Shown piece by piece: positions 60,218 through 64,000 of a stretch of DNA of 64,000 bases. Both the position numbers and the translations under genes were made by a program. This DNA is from Cytobacillus oceanisediminis (GTDB lineage Bacteria > Bacillota > Bacilli > Bacillales > Cytobacillaceae). The notes under the pieces are model-generated. The model saw only the letters and a list, made by a program, of their open reading frames with translations. It had not been told where the DNA came from and searched no databases. The stretch covers positions 4,333,501 to 4,397,500 of the forward strand of contig NZ_CP065511.1 of the NCBI RefSeq assembly GCF_022811925.1, given 5' to 3'. Each line of letters opens with the position of its first letter. Position 1 is the stretch's first letter.

Positions 60218-60417
60218 ATTAGAAAAGCGGAAGCGCCTTGCTCACGAATGAACGCAGACTAAGAACGCCACGTCCTGTGGCAACGTCTGCATGACCTACA
60301 TCCTGTGGGCCTCAAGCACAAGACGAGCCTCCCTGAAAGGCGTTCTTTGCCTTTTGGGGAGGATTGGCTTGTGACCTCGAGGGGGTAGGCGCTGGAGCTA
60401 GACAGATTCCTAACTTC
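60218..60417. repeat. Dispersed GC-rich repeat, long copy inside the heat-shock operon
   Basis: The ends and the central hairpin match the copy at 12315 closely (AAAAGCGGAAGCGCCTTG at the left, GGCGCTGGAGCTAGACAG at the right). In place of CCCCCGA it carries an extra module of about 70 nt with the hairpins GCCACGTCCTGTGGC and CCTACATCCTGTGGG, shared with the copy at 18187. It fills most of the hrcA-grpE gap. Confidence 0.85.
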
Positions 60418-60485
60418 AGTAAAACTAAAAAACCATAAGGAAAGGAGTGGAAAGGTATTTCCACCCTTAATCAATATCTCCACCA

Positions 60486-61517
60486 TCATCTGTTTTGATA
60501 CAGTTTAGATAAAACAGCTGATAGGTCTGCACTGATATAGTTTAATAAGCTAATGACTCTTGAATATTCCATTCTGGTCGGCCCCAGAATGGCGATTGTA
60601 CCGAGCTGTTCGGTGCCGATTGAATAGCTTGCTGTTATCAGACTGCAGTTTTCCATTGCTGAATTATTATTTTCCCGGCCGATTTTTATATTGATCCCTG
60701 ATTTGTTTTTACGGATTAAATCATATATGCCTTCTTCCTGCTCGATCATATTCATAAGGTTTTTAACCTTTTCAATATCATGAAACTCGGGCTGGCTGAG
60801 CATATTTGTTTTACCGCCAAAGAAAAGCTTATCATAGGCCGGTATCTTGATTGTGTCGGCGATTGAATTCAGCATTAGATCATAATTATTGATATGATGC
60901 CTTAAAAGAACGGCAACCTCTTTATATAACTTATTGTTCAGACTTTCCAATGGTGCACCGGCAAGTCGGTCATTAAGGATATTGACTATCTTCTCCAAAT
61001 CACCAGCATCAATGTTTTCCGGCAAGTGGAACATCCTGTTCTCCACATGGCCTGTATCTGTGACAATAATTGCTATCGCTGTTTCTTTATTCAAGGGAAC
61101 GATCTGAATTTTCTTCAGCTTGTTATCCCTTACTGCAGGCCCGAGGACAATGGATGTATAATTTGTCAGCTCAGATAGAATTTTTGCCGATTTTTGAACG
61201 ATTTTCTCCAGCTCATAGAGTCTTTCCGCAAAGATTGATTGTACTTTGTGGATATCATGCTGATTTAATTTTTGCGGGGATAAAAGGTGATCCACGTAGT
61301 AGCGGTACCCTTTTTCAGATGGAATCCTCCCCGATGAGGTGTGTGTTTTTTCAATAAACCCAAGTTCCTCTAAATCAGCCATCTCATTTCTGATCGTTGC
61401 GGAACTAAAAGAAATTTCATCTTTTTTCGACAAGGTTCTCGACCCGACAGGCTGTGCAGTTTGAATAAAATCATCAACAATTACTTGAAAAATTAATAAT
61501 TGACGATCTGTTAACAC
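60486..61517 (-). CDS. hrcA: Heat-inducible transcription repressor HrcA
   Basis: A 343-residue repressor started at GTG 61517 with AGAGGTGA upstream, giving [19 protein letters not shown]. The N-terminal winged helix includes [20 protein letters not shown]; the C-terminal dimerisation part ends in a [19 protein letters not shown] motif. It binds CIRCE and is released when GroE is busy with unfolded protein. Confidence 0.97.
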   Translation of the reverse strand: MLTDRQLLIFQVIVDDFIQTAQPVGSRTLSKKDEISFSSATIRNEMADLEELGFIEKTHTSSGRIPSEKGYRYYVDHLLSPQKLNQHDIHKVQSIFAERLYELEKIVQKSAKILSELTNYTSIVLGPAVRDNKLKKIQIVPLNKETAIAIIVTDTGHVENRMFHLPENIDAGDLEKIVNILNDRLAGAPLESLNNKLYKEVAVLLRHHINNYDLMLNSIADTIKIPAYDKLFFGGKTNMLSQPEFHDIEKVKNLMNMIEQEEGIYDLIRKNKSGINIKIGRENNNSAMENCSLITASYSIGTEQLGTIAILGPTRMEYSRVISLLNYISADLSAVLSKLYQNR

Positions 61518-61531
61518 AGTTATCACCTCTG

Positions 61532-61558
61532 TTAGCACTCTTTGTTCCTGAGTGCTAA
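61532..61558. promoter_or_regulatory. CIRCE operator
   Basis: The perfect inverted repeat TTAGCACTC-N9-GAGTGCTAA lies 15 nt upstream of hrcA. HrcA binds here to shut down the hrcA-grpE-dnaK-dnaJ operon without stress. Confidence 0.98.
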
Positions 61559-61568
61559 TTCTACTAAT

Positions 61569-61597
61569 AAATTATCAAATCAAACGTGCAGTGTCAA
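61569..61597 (-). promoter_or_regulatory. SigA promoter of the dnaK operon
   Basis: On the minus strand TTGACA (61597-61592), a 17-nt spacer and TAATTT (61574-61569) lie just upstream of CIRCE, so the operator overlaps the transcription start. Confidence 0.85.
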
Positions 61598-61639
61598 TAA
61601 TTTGGCTTTCTTTTTTCCCGGCGCAATACCCATGCCTGA

Positions 61640-62773
61640 TTACCCTATAAAGGACTGAAATACTTCATTTCCAAGAAAACGTCCTCGCCTTGTCAATTTA
61701 ATATGCTCTTCCCCTGCAATAATTAATTCTTTTTCGGTATGCTGTTTAATTTGGACTTCAAACAGCTCCAGGGGATCTTTGCCAAATTTCTCTTTAAAGC
61801 GACTTATTGAGACACCTTCCGTTTTTCTCAGTCCAAGAAACATTTCCTCTTCCATCTGTTCATCCAAGGGCACTTTATGTTCTTCCAGGATCGGAAGCTG
61901 GCCGTTTTCAATAGGCTCCATATATTTTTTCAGGGGTCCGTGATTTGAACGGCGAAGCCCTTTTACATAGCCATGTGCACCAGCTCCAAAGCCGAAGTAC
62001 CATTCATTATCCCAATAAGTGAGGTTATGCCGGCTCTCAAAGCCTGGTTTTGCAAAATTGCTGATTTCATATTGCGTAAAGCCATGTTTGTCCATTTGTT
62101 CCATTAATAATTCATACATCTCAGCTTCCACATCTTCTCCAGGAGCAGGCAGCTTTCCTTTCCTCATCAGATTATAGAATACCGTTTTGGGTTCAATGAT
62201 CAGCGAATAGCCGGAATAATGGACAATATCCAGGGTGAATGATGTTTCGAGTGTATCTTGAAAATCCTGAAGTGTCTGACCCGGAAGACTGTATATAAGA
62301 TCGATACTGATGTTATCGAAACCGACTTTCTTTGCAGCTTCAATTGATTGAAAAACGTCTTTTGCTCTGTGTGACCTTCCAATTCTTTTTAAGAGTTCAT
62401 CGTTGAAGGTCTGAACGCCAAAGCTGAGCCGGTTGACTCCAGCATCATGCAATATTTGTAGTTTTTCTTTAGAGAGATCTCCAGGGTTAGCTTCGAAGGT
62501 ATATTCTGTGAAAGAGTCATAGGGAAGCTGCCGTTTGATTGTGCCGCAAAGCTGTTCAAGCTGTTTCTCGTTTAGCGCAGTTGGCGTACCGCCTCCGACA
62601 AAGATGGAGTCTAGACGGGATGCAGGTGTTTCTTTCAAAGCAAGTTTCATCTCTTTGTCAAGAGAGTCCAGGTATTCTCCAACTGGCTGGTTCTTCAAGA
62701 ACACTTTATTAAAATCACAATAATGACAAATATGTTCACAAAATGGGATGTGTATATAAGCTGCTTTAATCAT
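61640..62773 (-). CDS. hemW: Radical SAM heme chaperone HemW (annotated hemN in older genomes)
   Basis: A 377-residue protein with the radical SAM cluster site HIPFCEHICHYCDF (Cys12, Cys16, Cys19) and FVGGGTPTAL, followed by a HemN-like C-terminal domain (about 300-370). B. subtilis calls it hemN. It is short compared with oxygen-independent coproporphyrinogen oxidase, which favours the heme-inserting HemW. It lies between lepA and hrcA as in other Bacillus. Confidence 0.92.
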   Translation of the reverse strand: MIKAAYIHIPFCEHICHYCDFNKVFLKNQPVGEYLDSLDKEMKLALKETPASRLDSIFVGGGTPTALNEKQLEQLCGTIKRQLPYDSFTEYTFEANPGDLSKEKLQILHDAGVNRLSFGVQTFNDELLKRIGRSHRAKDVFQSIEAAKKVGFDNISIDLIYSLPGQTLQDFQDTLETSFTLDIVHYSGYSLIIEPKTVFYNLMRKGKLPAPGEDVEAEMYELLMEQMDKHGFTQYEISNFAKPGFESRHNLTYWDNEWYFGFGAGAHGYVKGLRRSNHGPLKKYMEPIENGQLPILEEHKVPLDEQMEEEMFLGLRKTEGVSISRFKEKFGKDPLELFEVQIKQHTEKELIIAGEEHIKLTRRGRFLGNEVFQSFIG

Positions 62774-62828
62774 TTATTTCACTACTTTCATCATTCAATC
62801 AACGTTCATAAACAACTGATTCCTAAAT

Positions 62829-62878
62829 AAAAAGAGGCTAGTGCTGTTATTATTATGACAGCATATCTAACCTCTTAA
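62829..62878 (-). terminator. Terminator of lepA
   Basis: A long hairpin with stem AAGAGGTTAG/CTAGCCTCTT and an inner GCTGT/ACAGC pair is followed by five T on the minus strand. Confidence 0.85.
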
Positions 62879-62893
62879 AACAAATCAAATATT

Positions 62894-64000
62894 TTACTTT
62901 TTAGGGCTGTTATCGTCCATCTTCAGAACTGCCATGAAAGCTTCCTGCGGAACTTCAACCGAACCAACCTGCTTCATCCGCTTTTTACCTTCTTTCTGCT
63001 TCTCCAATAGCTTGCGCTTACGGGAGATGTCACCGCCGTAACATTTCGCCAATACATTTTTGCGAATGGCTTTAATGGTTGAGCGGGCTACAATTTTCTG
63101 GCCGATCGCCGCTTGAATAGGAACCTCAAACTGCTGACGGGGAATCAGCTCTTTTAACTTCTCAACGATTACTTTTCCTCTTTCATAAGCAAAATCCTTA
63201 TGAACGATGAAGCTCAATGCGTCTACTTTTTCTGTATTTAACAGAATATCCATCTTAACAAGTTTTGATGGCTTGTACCCAATTAATTCATAATCAAAAG
63301 AAGCATATCCTTTTGTATTGGATTTCAGCTGATCAAAGAAATCATAAACAATCTCCGATAAAGGAATTTCATATATAATGTTTACTCTGGTTTCATCCAT
63401 GTATTGCATATCAATAAAGATGCCGCGTTTTTGCTGGCAAAGTTCCATAATGGCTCCCACATAATCATTCGGCGCCATCATTGTAGCTTTTACATAAGGC
63501 TCTTCAACACGGTCAATCTTTTGAGGATCAGGCATATTGGATGGGTTATCTACTTTAACTTCTGTACCATCAGTCAGGATAACATCATAGATAACACTTG
63601 GTGCTGTTGTAATCAAATCAATTTTGAATTCGCGCTCAATGCGCTCCTGAATGATTTCCATGTGAAGCAATCCAAGGAAGCCGCAGCGGAATCCAAAGCC
63701 AAGCGCCTGTGAAGTTTCCGGTTCGAACTGAAGGGCAGAGTCATTAAGCTCAAGCTTTTCAAGAGCTTCCCGCAAATCATTAAATTTGGCGCTATCAATT
63801 GGATATAAACCGCAATAAACCATTGGATTTAACTTTCGGTAACCAGGAAGAGCTTCGGTTGCACCGTTTTTAGCACTTGTAATGGTGTCACCTACACGGG
63901 TATCGCCAACATTTTTGATGGCAGCAGTCAAAAAGCCAACGTCCCCAACTGACAATTCAGGCATTGGAGTGGATTTAGGTGTGAACACTCCAACCTCTGT
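62894..64000 (-). CDS. lepA: Elongation factor 4 (LepA), C-terminal part (cut by window end)
   Basis: The reading frame is open to the right edge, so the last 368 residues of about 610 are visible. They cover EF-G-like domains and the LepA-specific C-terminus: [37 protein letters not shown], and the end [20 protein letters not shown]. LepA is a ribosome-bound GTPase whose GTP-binding domain lies outside the window. Confidence 0.97.
   Translation of the reverse strand, partial: TEVGVFTPKSTPMPELSVGDVGFLTAAIKNVGDTRVGDTITSAKNGATEALPGYRKLNPMVYCGLYPIDSAKFNDLREALEKLELNDSALQFEPETSQALGFGFRCGFLGLLHMEIIQERIEREFKIDLITTAPSVIYDVILTDGTEVKVDNPSNMPDPQKIDRVEEPYVKATMMAPNDYVGAIMELCQQKRGIFIDMQYMDETRVNIIYEIPLSEIVYDFFDQLKSNTKGYASFDYELIGYKPSKLVKMDILLNTEKVDALSFIVHKDFAYERGKVIVEKLKELIPRQQFEVPIQAAIGQKIVARSTIKAIRKNVLAKCYGGDISRKRKLLEKQKEGKKRMKQVGSVEVPQEAFMAVLKMDDNSPKK

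Overview
The window is about 64 kb of a low-GC, endospore-forming Gram-positive chromosome of the Bacillaceae. Gene content and order match the yqg-yqf-yqe region of Bacillus subtilis almost throughout (pst, pbpA, sodA, ispG, zur, nfo, cshB, ispH, sigA, dnaG, glyQS, recO, era, dgkA, pgpH, phoH, yqfDC, floA, rpsU, deoC, dnaK operon, lepA). The differences (phoU present, one pstB, an acyl-CoA dehydrogenase next to sigA, DUF4912 and glycosyltransferase genes) and a dispersed GC-rich repeat suggest a Cytobacillus/Bacillus firmus-like relative rather than B. subtilis. That placement is inference from memory, not a database match. No rRNA, tRNA, CRISPR, phage or insertion sequence was seen.

Layout. 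1-2.5 kb: end of a GT4 glycosyltransferase gene, an HTH-DUF4912 gene and, divergently, two small membrane-protein genes. 2.5-7.2 kb: pstSCAB-phoU phosphate uptake behind a textbook PhoP box array. 7.3-14.2 kb: a class B penicillin-binding protein, an MFS protein, Mn superoxide dismutase, a DUF456 protein and a Na/Pi symporter with a PhoU-like tail. 14.4-18.2 kb: yqgB, yqfZ, ispG, yqfX, yqfW. 18.5-20.7 kb: znuC-znuB-zur behind a Zur box. 20.8-27.3 kb: yqfT, nfo, cshB, yqfQ, ispH, yqfO, trmK. 27.5-35.3 kb: cccA, acyl-CoA dehydrogenase, a membrane protein of unknown function, the yqxD-dnaG-sigA macromolecular synthesis operon, ppsR and ccpN. 35.5-47.4 kb: T-box-controlled glyQS, then recO-yqzL-era-cdd-dgkA-ybeY-pgpH-phoH-yqfD-yqfC, nearly all on the minus strand. 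47.5-51.2 kb: a SigW-type nfeD-floA-yqfB operon, then yqeY and rpsU. 51.4-64 kb: yqeW, deoC, mtaB, rsmE, prmA, the CIRCE-controlled hrcA-grpE-dnaK-dnaJ operon, hemW and lepA.

Themes. Phosphate handling is strongly represented (Pst system, PhoU and two Na/Pi symporters). The rest is mainly replication, transcription and translation housekeeping, isoprenoid synthesis (ispG, ispH), envelope maintenance and sporulation genes. Nearly every transcription unit ends in a clear hairpin terminator.

I found no convincing new multi-gene system. The most unusual observations are: (i) a modular GC-rich repeat family placed mostly at gene 3' ends, including between hrcA and grpE, in the glyQS leader and as the 3' end of a coding gene; (ii) the yqfC ribosome-binding site buried in the terminator of the upstream SigW operon; (iii) a probable ATT start codon for yqxD; and (iv) poorly characterised small genes near pst and sigA.
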